Assembly (NCBI GenBank): GCA_041687295.1
Contig: JAWLCG010000011.1
Span: 1-30,326 of the forward strand
Length of the DNA: 30,326 nucleotides
Direction: 5' to 3'
Source of the DNA: JAWLCG01 sp041687295
GTDB taxonomy: Bacteria; Planctomycetota; Phycisphaerae; SM23-33; FEN-1343
The notes under the pieces were generated by a model. It ran no database searches, was not told the origin of the DNA, and worked only from the letters and a program-made list of their open reading frames with translations. Position numbers and translations under genes: made by a program. Shown here piece after piece: positions 1-6,600 of the stretch (its first letter is position 1; each line of letters opens with the position of its first letter).

Positions 1-2
1 GT

Positions 3-41
3 CTACCGTCGCCGGCGCCAGGCGAGCAGGCCGGCGGTCAG
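3..41 (-). repeat. Duplicate of the 3' end of the PEP-CTERM gene
   Basis: Bases 3-41 match bases 142-180 exactly. Read on the minus strand they encode LTAGLLAWRRRR plus a stop, the end of the neighbouring PEP-CTERM protein. Immediately upstream in reading direction the similarity stops and a palindromic repeat (43-110) takes over, so this is a fragment and not a second complete gene within the window. The left border is cut by the window edge. Confidence 0.85.
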
Positions 42-42
42 C

Positions 43-110
43 CGTAGGGCGGGCATTGCCCGCCGCCGATGGCGCCAGACGCCACCGCGGCGGGCCGTGC
101 CCGCCCTACC
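43..110. repeat. Inverted-repeat intergenic element
   Basis: The left arm GTAGGGCGGGCATTGCCCGCC (about 44-64) and the right arm CGGCGGGCCGTGCCCGCCCTACC (about 88-110, given here only as the complement of the left arm with small differences) face each other across about 23 bases. Each arm also contains an internal GGGC/GCCC palindrome. It looks like a REP/MITE-type element and sits between the two copies of the PEP-CTERM gene tail. I see no coding capacity in it. Confidence 0.6.
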
Positions 111-141
111 AAGACAGGCCCGGCGCGACCGTGGGGGCCGG

Positions 142-864
142 CTACCGTCGCCGGCGCCAGGCGAGCAGGCCGGCGGTCAGCAGCAGGGCGCTGGCCGGCT
201 CGGGCACGGCGGTGTATTCCACGTCCAGTTGGGGCTTGGGCAGGCCCGAGGCCCCCCGGCCGCCTTCGAGCGTCGACCAGGTGGCTGAGACCGTCGGGGC
301 GCCCTGGACCAGGACCAGGCCGAGGTAGCGGTTCTGGGCCCGCAGGGCCTGGAGCGTCTGGGGGTCGAGGCTGATGGTGAGGCTGCCGACTCCGCCGATG
401 GGGTCGGACTGGCCGACGAAGGTGTCCACGTAGTCGGGGGCCAGATCGAGCCGCTGGCCCTGGCCGCTGAAGGCGTACAGCCGCAGGAACGGATCCTGCC
501 CGGGCATCCAGGTCCGCGAGCGGACCCGCAGCGTCAGCCGGGCCGATTCGAAGGTCGCGTCCGACGGGATCGAGCCGAGGTCGAACTCCATCAGGCCGCG
601 GGTCTCGCCGCCCCAGCTGTCGGGGCCGCGCAGGTCGATGCCCCGCTTGCCGTCCTGGAACGCCCAGCCTTCGGTGCCCCGTTGGGCCTGCACGTCGTAG
701 AGCGGATGAGCGGATGCTTGCCGGATGGTCTGGGCCGTCAGGTCGACCCAGTCGCCATCCCCAGCCGCTTGGGCCGAGGGTGCCATCGTCACGACGGCCA
801 ACGCCGCCACCATCGCCAGCACAATACTCCGGGCCGCGCTCCGTGAGCCAGGGAGCGAGCGCAT
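142..864 (-). CDS. PEP-CTERM sorting-signal protein with DNRLRE-like domain
   Basis: Secreted surface protein of 240 residues. Residues 1-33 form a signal peptide (Arg-rich start, hydrophobic core, AQA cleavage site). Residues 220-240 are a PEP-CTERM anchor: VPEP, a hydrophobic stretch, then WRRRR. The middle holds GLMEFDLGSIP followed by a beta-rich stretch (ARLTLRVRSRTW), which resembles the DNRLRE-type extracellular beta domain common in such proteins; this assignment is moderate. The start is supported by a strong AGGAAGGAGG site 5-6 bases upstream of the ATG. In PEP-CTERM systems an exosortase removes the tail, usually in species that make exopolysaccharide. The polysaccharide locus next door fits, but no exosortase gene is in the window. 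The last 12 codons are duplicated at 3-41. Confidence 0.85.
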   Translation of the reverse strand: MRSLPGSRSAARSIVLAMVAALAVVTMAPSAQAAGDGDWVDLTAQTIRQASAHPLYDVQAQRGTEGWAFQDGKRGIDLRGPDSWGGETRGLMEFDLGSIPSDATFESARLTLRVRSRTWMPGQDPFLRLYAFSGQGQRLDLAPDYVDTFVGQSDPIGGVGSLTISLDPQTLQALRAQNRYLGLVLVQGAPTVSATWSTLEGGRGASGLPKPQLDVEYTAVPEPASALLLTAGLLAWRRRR

Positions 865-958
865 GACTGGCCTCCTTCCTTTTTACAGCGTGTTCGAGCA
901 GGCCGGCGGGCGAGCGCCCCATCGGCCCTATGAGCGAGCAGGACATAGTCCTATAGGC

Positions 959-986
959 ACTCTACCACGGATTCCGTATTTGGCAA
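959..986 (-). promoter_or_regulatory. Possible promoter of the PEP-CTERM gene
   Basis: On the minus strand TTGCCA (981-986) is followed after 16 bases by TAGAGT (959-964), a 5/6 and 4/6 match to a sigma-70 promoter. It would give a leader of about 88 bases before the strong ribosome site of the PEP-CTERM gene. The 248-base gap 865-1112 holds nothing else that I can support. Confidence 0.3.
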
Positions 987-1112
987 TAGGGGAAGTTCCC
1001 TTGCTCGGGGGACAGGTTTGCCCCACCCGTCCCCCCGGTGGGCCCTGGACGGCCGGCCAGGGGTGGGGTAGAGTGCCGCAGGCCGCGAACCGGGACAACC
1101 AGGAGGACCGCA

Positions 1113-1592
1113 ATGCCCATGACGCCGGCGATGGCCCGGCTGGACAAGGCGAAGATCGCCTATCGCCTGCACAGCTACGCGCACGAGGCCTCGGCGGAGT
1201 CCTTCGGCGACGAGACGGTCGCCCGGCTCGGCGTCGAGGCGGCGCGGGTGTTCAAGACGCTCATCGCCCAGACCGACGCGGGCAAGCTGGTGATGGGCCT
1301 GGTGCCCGTCTCGGGCCGGCTGAGCACGCGGGCCCTGGCCTCGGCGGTGGGGGCCAAGCGGGTCGAGCTGGCCGAGCCGGGCGTGGCCGAGCGGGCGGCC
1401 GGCTCGGTCGTCGGTGGCATCAGCCCGCTGTTCACCCGCAAGCCGATCCCCCTGGTCCTCGACGCCAGCGCCCGCGCCCACGCCACCCTCTTCGTCAGCG
1501 CCGGCCGACGCGGCCTGCAGCTCGAACTGGCCCCCGAAGACCTCATCCGTCTCACCAAGGCCACCGTCGCCGACATCGCCGCGCCCGACTGA
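1113..1592 (+). CDS. ybaK: Cys-tRNA(Pro)/Cys-tRNA(Cys) deacylase, YbaK family
   Basis: A 159-residue protein, the usual length of YbaK. It is a cytoplasmic editing enzyme that hydrolyses mischarged Cys-tRNA(Pro). The ARVFKTLIAQT stretch (residues 44-54) carries the conserved lysine (K48), and VGGISPLFTRKPIPLVLD (about 100-117) is the typical GGISP...KK loop. The ATG at 1113 is chosen because AGGAGG at 1101-1106 lies 6 bases upstream; an upstream in-frame extension to 1038 would lack a ribosome site and looks non-coding. It is a single gene, unrelated to the polysaccharide locus, and divergent from the PEP-CTERM gene. The stop is followed by the repeat-filled gap 1593-2081. Confidence 0.93.
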   Translation: MPMTPAMARLDKAKIAYRLHSYAHEASAESFGDETVARLGVEAARVFKTLIAQTDAGKLVMGLVPVSGRLSTRALASAVGAKRVELAEPGVAERAAGSVVGGISPLFTRKPIPLVLDASARAHATLFVSAGRRGLQLELAPEDLIRLTKATVADIAAPD

Positions 1593-1634
1593 CCCCAACC
1601 CGCCTTCGGCCCCCCGGCCCTGGCCGTGGCCGCC

Positions 1635-1971
1635 CTGGGTGTCTCTGCGCGATAGGCGGACCGCGCCTTTGGAGTGCGGCGAGTCATCGCCGCTTTGGCT
1701 CGATGGCGGCTAAGCCAAAGCGGCGTCAAGGCCGCCGCACTCCATACGGCGCTCGCGCCCTGGGCCTTTATTGGTTGGTACGACTGACGAGCAGGCGTCG
1801 GAAGACGCGGCTACGAACGCCGCAGCTACGGCACCGGGGCGCAGAGCAAGCCAAAGCGGCGATTGCATCGCCGCACTCCATACGGCGCTCGCGCCCCGGG
1901 GCTCCATTGGCGGGTGCGACTGACGAGCCAGCGCTGGAAGACGTGGCTACGAACGCCGCAGCCACGGCAAC
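1635..1971. repeat. Palindromic intergenic module, copy A (double)
   Basis: The core is a large inverted repeat: 1671-1700 (GGAGTGCGGCGA...CGCCGCTTTGGCT) faces 1713-1743 (AGCCAAAGCGGCG...GCCGCACTCC) across 12 bases. It is followed by ATACGGCGCTCGCGCC, a GACTGACGAG box and a GTGGCTACGAACGCCGCAGC-like segment up to 1838. A second unit (1850-1971) repeats the right half, with a perfect GCGGCGA/TCGCCGC stem. The same module occurs at 6249-6453, 26595-26712 and 30040-30237. It could fold into long hairpins or a cruciform. It carries no transposase and is probably a non-autonomous or REP/BIME-like element. Confidence 0.8.
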
Positions 1972-1985
1972 TGCTGCAGAGCGAG

Positions 1986-2040
1986 ACGGGCATCGTCCAC
2001 GCGTGTTCCCTTGACGGATAGCCACGCGGACGATGCCCGT
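1986..2040. terminator. Imperfect hairpin between convergent genes
   Basis: ACGGGCATCGTC (1986-1997) pairs perfectly with GACGATGCCCGT (2029-2040). A further CGCG/CGCG pairing (2000-2003 with 2025-2028) lies beyond a two-base bulge. There is no T-tract. Its place between the YbaK gene and the UDP-sugar dehydrogenase fits a bidirectional stop, but it may equally be a repeat remnant. Confidence 0.35.
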
Positions 2041-2049
2041 TCGACAAGA

Positions 2050-2067
2050 CCCCGGGGATGCCCGGGG
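2050..2067. terminator. CCCCGGG hairpin behind the UDP-sugar dehydrogenase
   Basis: CCCCGGG (2050-2056), loop GATG, CCCGGGG (2061-2067). It lies 14 bases beyond the stop of the dehydrogenase gene. The same palindrome with the same flank (GAC before, CTAT after) is found at 6555-6572 behind the 2-epimerase gene, which suggests a shared terminator-like or REP element. There is no T-tract, so a Rho-independent role is uncertain. Confidence 0.45.
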
Positions 2068-2081
2068 CTATGTGAAGCGGC

Positions 2082-3401
2082 CTACGCCTTGACGATCTTC
2101 TTTCGGCCGGTCTTGACGTTCTTGGTGGCGTTGCGGGTGTCGATGACGAGCTGGCTGTTCTGGACGATGAAGTCGTAGTCGTAGCTGCTGTGGTCGGTGC
2201 TGATGAGCACGGCGTCGTAGCTGGCGAGCTTCTCGGGCGTGAGCTTGACGCTGGTCATCTTCAGGTCGTACTCGCGCATCTTGTGGGTGCGGGGCACGTG
2301 GGGGTCGTTGTAGTCGACCTTGGCGCCGCGCTGCTTGAGCAGCTCGATCAGCTCCAGCGAGGGGCTCTCGCGGACGTCGTCGACGTCCTTCTTGTAGGCC
2401 AGGCCCAGCACGAGGATCTTGGAGCCCTTCATGGCCTTGCCGGCCTCGTTGAGCGACTCCATGGTCTTGTGGATCACGAAGTGGGGCATCGAGACGTTGA
2501 TCTCGCCGGCCAGCTCGATGAAGCGGGTGGCCATGCCGTACTCGCGGGCCTTCCAGCTGAGGTAGAACGGGTCGATGGGGATGCAGTGGCCGCCCAGGCC
2601 CGGGCCGGGGTAGAACGCGGTGAAGCCGAAGGGCTTGGTGCTGGCGGCGCGGATGACCTCCCAGACGTCGATGTTCATGCGGTCGAAGAGGACCTTGAGC
2701 TCGTTGACCAGGGCGATGTTGACGCAGCGGTAAGTGTTCTCGAGGATCTTGGCGGCCTCGGCGGCCTCGCAGCTGCTGACGGGCACGACGGTGTCGACCG
2801 CGCACTCGTAGATGGCCGTGGCCAGCTCGAGCGAGGGCTTGTCGTAGCCGCCGACGACCTTGGGGATGGTCTTGGTGGTGTAGTCCTTTCGGCCGGGGTC
2901 CTCGCGCTCGGGGCTGAAGGCGAGGTAGAAGTCCTGGCCGACGGACAGGCCGCTGGCCTTCTCCAGGATGGGCAGCATGACCTCGCGGGTGGTGCCGGGG
3001 TAGGTGGTGCTCTCCAGGACGATGAGCTGGCCCTTGCGGAGGGTCTTGGCGATGGCGGCGGTGGTCTTCTCGATGTAGGTCATGTCCGGCTCGCGCATCT
3101 TCGTCAGCGGCGTGGGCACGCAGATGAGGATGGCGTCGGGCTCGCCGAGCCGATCGAAATCGGTGGTGGCCTGGAACTTGCCCGAGTCGACCATGGTCTG
3201 CACGGTCTGGGAGGCAATGTGCTCGATATAGCTCTGGCCGTCCATGAGCTTCTGGACCTTCTCGGGGTCGATGTCGAAGCCCAGGACCGAGCAGCCGCCA
3301 GTGGTGAACTCGCGGACCAGCGGCAGGCCGACGTAGCCCAGGCCGACCACGCCCACCAGGGCCTGGTGCGAGCGAATCTTTTCGAGGATCTCCTTGTGCA
3401 C
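2082..3401 (-). CDS. wbpA: UDP-N-acetylglucosamine/hexosamine 6-dehydrogenase (WbpA/WecC-type)
   Basis: A 439-residue NAD-dependent nucleotide-sugar dehydrogenase that oxidises C6 of a UDP-HexNAc to a carboxylate. All three domains are present. The Rossmann motif GLGYVGLPL is at 20-28, followed by ICVPTPL (93-99) and STTYPGTT (131-138). The central helix has AAKILENTYR with K218. FYPGPGLGGHCIPIDPFY (263-280) holds the catalytic C273. The UDP-binding domain follows, with GLAYKKDVDDVRESP (333-347). The PFGF..FYPGPGLGGHC segment favours a WbpA-like UDP-GlcNAc enzyme, but UDP-ManNAc (WecC) cannot be excluded. GTG at 3401 is chosen because AAGGAG lies 7 bases upstream; the 45-residue Arg-rich extension to 3536 runs into the neighbouring gene. 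It follows the VanZ-like gene by 55 bases on the same strand. Confidence 0.92.
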   Translation of the reverse strand: MHKEILEKIRSHQALVGVVGLGYVGLPLVREFTTGGCSVLGFDIDPEKVQKLMDGQSYIEHIASQTVQTMVDSGKFQATTDFDRLGEPDAILICVPTPLTKMREPDMTYIEKTTAAIAKTLRKGQLIVLESTTYPGTTREVMLPILEKASGLSVGQDFYLAFSPEREDPGRKDYTTKTIPKVVGGYDKPSLELATAIYECAVDTVVPVSSCEAAEAAKILENTYRCVNIALVNELKVLFDRMNIDVWEVIRAASTKPFGFTAFYPGPGLGGHCIPIDPFYLSWKAREYGMATRFIELAGEINVSMPHFVIHKTMESLNEAGKAMKGSKILVLGLAYKKDVDDVRESPSLELIELLKQRGAKVDYNDPHVPRTHKMREYDLKMTSVKLTPEKLASYDAVLISTDHSSYDYDFIVQNSQLVIDTRNATKNVKTGRKKIVKA

Positions 3402-3456
3402 GCTGCGCTCCTTCTGGAATGGGCCTCGACGCGCGAGGCCGCTTGGGTTGGCTATT

Positions 3457-4998
3457 CTACTCCGGGTCCGCGCATGGGCCCGCCCGCGGGCGGCCAGCCG
3501 AGGACTCCGACGGGTACTCACAGAACAGACTGACACGACTCAGCACGAACAGCCCCGCCGCCAGGGCGGCGCCCAGGCAGTGGCCCACGACGTCGTCCCG
3601 CTGGGCCGATCGGTCCGACAGGAGCTGCTGGGCCCCCTCAGCCAGCCCCGCCAGCAGCGCCGACGCCGCCAGCGCCGCCACCGCCCCCCACCAGCGCCGC
3701 CCCAGCAGCCACAGCAGCACCAGCGTGACCAGCAGGCCGGCCACGGCGTGCAGGCCCCGATCGTCCAAACCGTACGACAGGGCCGCCCAGTTCACCAGGC
3801 TGCCCGCGCGGCCCAGGCCCAACAGGATACCCACCGCCAGCACCATTGCCAAGACCCACGCGCCGTTACGGGACCGGCACTTACAGCCCAGCCGGCCGGG
3901 CAGCAGCGCCCACGTCAGCGCGAGCATCACGTTGACCACCGGGTTGAACAGCCCGCCAGGACCCAGCCAGGCCGCCCAGGCGGCCGTGGCGGCCAGCACC
4001 CAGGCGGCCCCGATGCGGGCGTCGGCCGGCGAGTCGGGACGGGCCCGGGCCAGCCAGGCCCCCAGCGTCGCCAGCGGCACGACCAGCACCAGCAAGCCGC
4101 CCGCCCAGCCCACCAGCGCCACCAGGGCCGACAGACCCGCCTCCCAGGGCCCCAGCCAGGTGAGGGCGGCCTCGCCCGAGCCCAGCCAGCCCTGGGCCGA
4201 GCTCGGCCAGGCCAGCACGGGCCAGGCCTCCAGGCCCGTCGCGACCGCCCCGGCCAGGGCCCAGGCGGCCAGCGGGGCCGCCAAAGTTCGCAGCCAGCCG
4301 GCGCGGCTCAGCACGCCGGCCGACAGGGCCGCCAGGCCCGCCGCCGCCAGCATCCACGGAATCGCCCGCGGCGCCAGCAGGATCAGCAGCACCCCCACGC
4401 CCAGCCCTGCGCCGCGGAGCAGGTGCACCCATAGCCCGCGGGCTCCGTCGGGCCCGGCCCGCTCGGCCAGGGCGGCCCGCAGCAGCGCCAGGCCGCTCCA
4501 GCCCACCAGGGCCAGGGCTGCCCGGCCGTCCGGCTTGTCGGTGATGATCACGCCCAGCAGCCCCCCCAGCGTCGCCGCCAGGCCCAGGGCCAATTCCACC
4601 CAGCCGGTGTCCGGCCCGTCGAGCAGGTCCTGCACCAGCAGCACCAGCAGACCCAGCACCGCCACGTGCACCACCAGCGAGGTCTCGATCATGCCGCCCA
4701 GCGTGGGCGTGCGGTCGGCCGGCGTGGTCAGGGCCGTCGCCAGGGCGTGGGCCTCGGCCAGCACCAGCAGCCCCGCCAGGGCCCAGTGCAGCGGATGGCC
4801 TGGCACGCGGCGATCGCCGTCGACGATCCGCCAGACGAGCCAGAAAACCCACACCACCAGCGCCGCCGCCGTCAGGGCCGACCAGCCCCCCAGCGAGGGC
4901 CACCACAGCGTCAGCGCGGCCGTCACCAGGCAGCCCGCCAGCGTCAGCCGAGCCAGGACACACAGGGTACGACAGGTTGTGCCATACGGAATCGCCAA
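3457..4998 (-). CDS. Large polytopic membrane protein with C-terminal VanZ-like domain
   Basis: About 513 residues, dominated by hydrophobic Leu/Ala/Gly/Trp segments; I estimate a dozen or more membrane spans. The last 130 residues resemble the VanZ-like family: a span pair, GLAEGAQQLLSDRSAQRDDVVGH, then a final span. The conserved E..Q....R....D arrangement of VanZ is visible there. The rest is not recognised. The frame is open back to 5196, but that part is basic, non-hydrophobic and overlaps the divergent gene at 5157. I place the start at the TTG at 4998, just before the first span; no clear ribosome site supports it. It is co-directional with the UDP-sugar dehydrogenase, so a role at the membrane in envelope polysaccharide handling is possible but is only inferred from position. 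Confidence 0.65.
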   Translation of the reverse strand: MAIPYGTTCRTLCVLARLTLAGCLVTAALTLWWPSLGGWSALTAAALVVWVFWLVWRIVDGDRRVPGHPLHWALAGLLVLAEAHALATALTTPADRTPTLGGMIETSLVVHVAVLGLLVLLVQDLLDGPDTGWVELALGLAATLGGLLGVIITDKPDGRAALALVGWSGLALLRAALAERAGPDGARGLWVHLLRGAGLGVGVLLILLAPRAIPWMLAAAGLAALSAGVLSRAGWLRTLAAPLAAWALAGAVATGLEAWPVLAWPSSAQGWLGSGEAALTWLGPWEAGLSALVALVGWAGGLLVLVVPLATLGAWLARARPDSPADARIGAAWVLAATAAWAAWLGPGGLFNPVVNVMLALTWALLPGRLGCKCRSRNGAWVLAMVLAVGILLGLGRAGSLVNWAALSYGLDDRGLHAVAGLLVTLVLLWLLGRRWWGAVAALAASALLAGLAEGAQQLLSDRSAQRDDVVGHCLGAALAAGLFVLSRVSLFCEYPSESSAGRPRAGPCADPE

Positions 4999-5156
4999 CG
5001 TGGGCCGCTCGCCAGCAGGGCATCGGCTCCCGCGGATCGGGAACCTGCTACTACTGTCGGCCAATTCTAGACCTGACTGCACCGCCCGCCCTGCCCGTCG
5101 GCCAAAAACCGACCCCGCCGCAACCCCGTCGCCCCGCTGGCCGATACGATTGGAGC
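4999..5156. other. Divergent intergenic region, nothing firm
   Basis: This stretch lies between the VanZ-like gene (-) and the unknown + gene. Open frames from both neighbours extend through it but encode low-quality basic peptides. I see no convincing promoter pair. A TACGAT at 5145-5150 lies too close to the ATG at 5157 to judge. Confidence 0.4.
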
Positions 5157-6032
5157 ATGAGCGAGCACACGCGAGAGATCGTCGGCCAGTTGGCACGATG
5201 GGCCCTGCTGGTCCTGTTGGGGGTCCTGGGCCTCGCCGCGGGCCTGCTGGTGCTGACAGCCATGCCGCACACGCTGCGGGCCGCCCGCGGACGCGTGCTG
5301 GCCCTGGATGCCCTTCGGCCGGCCGGGCAGTGGGTGGTCGGACCGGTCTACACCGAGCCGTCCCCCCGCTACGGCCAGCCCATCCTGCTGGGGCGGGTGG
5401 CCGATGGCACGCTGCGACGGCCTTTCGTCACCACCAGCGGTCAGTTGCTGGTGATGCTCGCCCGGCCCGGCGCCGCCCCCGGCGAGTACGCCTACAGCCC
5501 CGTGGCCAACCCCTACGCCGGCTACCCCCCCACCGAGCAGGACCGCCTGGTCCGCTCGCTGGCCCCCGGCGACCGCGTGCTGCTGGTGGACTGGTCGGTC
5601 CTGCCCCCGCCCCGCGCGGGCCGATCGGCCAACGGCGACCCCGCCTGGCGGGCCCTGGCCCAGCTCAACCGCGCCGGCGTGATCGCCTACCTCGTCGACG
5701 CCCCGCTGGAGTCCTACCAGCCCGTCCGCCGACACCTGCTCAGCCATGGCCCCCGCGGCCCGGTCCTGCCGGCCAACCCGTACTGGGCGCGACCCGCCAG
5801 CGACGCCCAGCGCCTCCAGGCCGCCCGCCAGGCCGCCGCTTACAGCCGAGGAGTCGTGCTGCTGGTGACCAACCGCCTCGAGCTGGCCCGCCAGGCCGGC
5901 CAGGCCGGCATCCCCACGCTGCTGCTGGCCCAACCCGGCACGCCCGCCCCGCCAGGCCCCGTCGAGATCTGGCCCGACCTGCCCACAGTCGCCCGCGCCC
6001 TCCAGGCCCGCCCCGACTTCGCGCCGGAGTAG
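5157..6032 (+). CDS. Membrane-anchored protein of unknown function, faintly HAD-like
   Basis: A 291-residue protein with one N-terminal membrane span (about 14-36) and the rest probably outside the membrane. I do not recognise the family with confidence. The soluble part has three beta-strand-like motifs spaced as in HAD-fold phosphatases of the LNS2 type: VLLVDWSVLPP (141-151), VIAYLVDAP...PVRRHLLSHG (175-198) and GVVLLVTNRLELARQAGQAGIPTLLL (232-257). The canonical DxDxT nucleophile motif is absent (only D145), so if related it may be inactive. The start is chosen at ATG 5157; GGAG lies only one base upstream, which is too close for normal use, so translation initiation is odd here. It is divergent from the VanZ-like gene, and base composition is the same as its neighbours. 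Confidence 0.65.
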   Translation: MSEHTREIVGQLARWALLVLLGVLGLAAGLLVLTAMPHTLRAARGRVLALDALRPAGQWVVGPVYTEPSPRYGQPILLGRVADGTLRRPFVTTSGQLLVMLARPGAAPGEYAYSPVANPYAGYPPTEQDRLVRSLAPGDRVLLVDWSVLPPPRAGRSANGDPAWRALAQLNRAGVIAYLVDAPLESYQPVRRHLLSHGPRGPVLPANPYWARPASDAQRLQAARQAAAYSRGVVLLVTNRLELARQAGQAGIPTLLLAQPGTPAPPGPVEIWPDLPTVARALQARPDFAPE

Positions 6033-6119
6033 ACGGTCCAGCCAGGAATATTGAGTTCCGCCCCTGCGGTTCTGCCAGCTCACGACTGAGCGCCTCGGCG
6101 TCCCAAGGCCGGACCAGCC

Positions 6120-6207
6120 GGTTCGGAGCCCCGGAGGGCGGACGGGCTGGTTCGGAGCCCCGAGAGGGCGGACGGGCTGGTTCGGAGCCCCCGGAGGGGC
6201 GGCCGGA
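6120..6207. repeat. Three tandem ~30-base GGTTCGGAGCCCC repeats
   Basis: Units start at 6120, 6149 and 6179. Each begins GGTTCGGAGCCC and continues with a purine-rich complement such as GGAGGGCGGACGGGCT. Units 1 and 2 differ by one inserted base and a few changes. Unit 3 has a perfect GCCCC/GGGGC stem (6187-6200). A single copy of the same unit stands at 30271-30292 at the right end of the window. Confidence 0.75.
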
Positions 6208-6248
6208 TCATTCGTGTCCATCATCCTTCCGACCCCGGCCGGGCCGCT

Positions 6249-6453
6249 CTGGGTGTCCCTGCGCGACAGGCGGACCGCCCTTTTGGAGTGCGGCGAGTCA
6301 TCGCCGCTTTGGCTCGATGGCGACCCAAGCCAAAGCGGCGTCAAGGCCGCCGCACTCCATACGGCGCTCGCGCCCCGCGCCTCCATGGGTTGGTGCGACT
6401 GACGATCGGGCGCCCCAAGACGTGGCACCAGACGCCGTAGCCACGGCACCGGG
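6249..6453. repeat. Palindromic intergenic module, copy B
   Basis: Same module and orientation as 1635-1838, starting with CTGGGTGTC.CTGCGCGA and AGGCGGACCG. The inverted repeat has arms at 6285-6314 and 6328-6358, followed by ATACGGCGCTCGCGCC, a GACTGACGA box and a TAGCCACGGCACCGGG end. The arms match copy A almost base for base, while the 13-base spacer and the tail differ more, as expected if the hairpin is under constraint or the copy is recent. Confidence 0.8.
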
Positions 6454-6554
6454 ACGCTTTGTCTTGCTCTGGACCTTTGCAAACCTCAGTGCTTCTTCTC
6501 TCTGCGTCCTCTGCGCCTCTGTGGCCCATGTCTTCGCTGTTTCGTCTTCGAAGA

Positions 6555-6572
6555 CCCCGGGCATGCCCGGGG
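6555..6572. terminator. Perfect 18-base palindrome behind the 2-epimerase gene
   Basis: CCCCGGGCATGCCCGGGG is fully self-complementary and lies 28 bases beyond the stop of the 2-epimerase gene (minus strand). A near copy sits at 2050-2067 at the same relative place behind the dehydrogenase gene. It is probably a transcription end signal or a REP-like element. There is no T-tract. Confidence 0.5.
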
Positions 6573-6600
6573 CTATATGGGGGCCGATCGCGCCGGGGCC

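Larger units (their letters stand above)
1593..2081. other. Gene-free gap filled with dispersed repeats
   Basis: No gene is supportable here. Both strands carry open frames, but these come from repeat modules and recur at other gaps with the same peptides (MECGG..DAALA, PYGVRR). The gap holds module copy A (1635-1838), a second half-module (1850-1971), an imperfect hairpin (1986-2040) and the CCCCGGG palindrome (2050-2067). It separates two convergent genes. Confidence 0.75.
6033..6600. other. Gene-free gap with tandem, palindromic and dispersed repeats
   Basis: This 568-base stretch lies between the unknown + gene and the 2-epimerase (-). It contains three tandem GGTTCGGAGCCCC units (6120-6207), module copy B (6249-6453), a CTCTGCGTCCTCTGCGCC segment (about 6499-6525) and an 18-base perfect palindrome (6555-6572). 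Long open frames cross it on both strands, but their peptides are repeat-derived. Confidence 0.75.

Noticed and set aside
142..864. Exosortase/PEP-CTERM system in the window
   Set aside because: Only the substrate protein is present. The polytopic protein at 3457-4998 looks VanZ-like, and I do not see the Cys/Arg/His exosortase signature.
1635..1971. Insertion sequence or transposon
   Set aside because: There are inverted repeats but no transposase frame in or near any copy; treated as a non-autonomous or REP-like repeat.
725..2014. 429-residue + strand frame across the PEP-CTERM gene start, the ybaK gene and repeats
   Set aside because: It is out of frame with both genes and ends in repeat-derived peptides.
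2190..3533. 447-residue open frame on the + strand opposite the UDP-sugar dehydrogenase
   Set aside because: It is a mirror of GC3-rich coding sequence; its peptide is Val/Leu/Gly/Asp-rich without motifs, while the minus strand encodes a full, recognisable enzyme.
6120..6207. CRISPR-like array
   Set aside because: Only three units in direct tandem with no unique spacers between them and no cas genes nearby.
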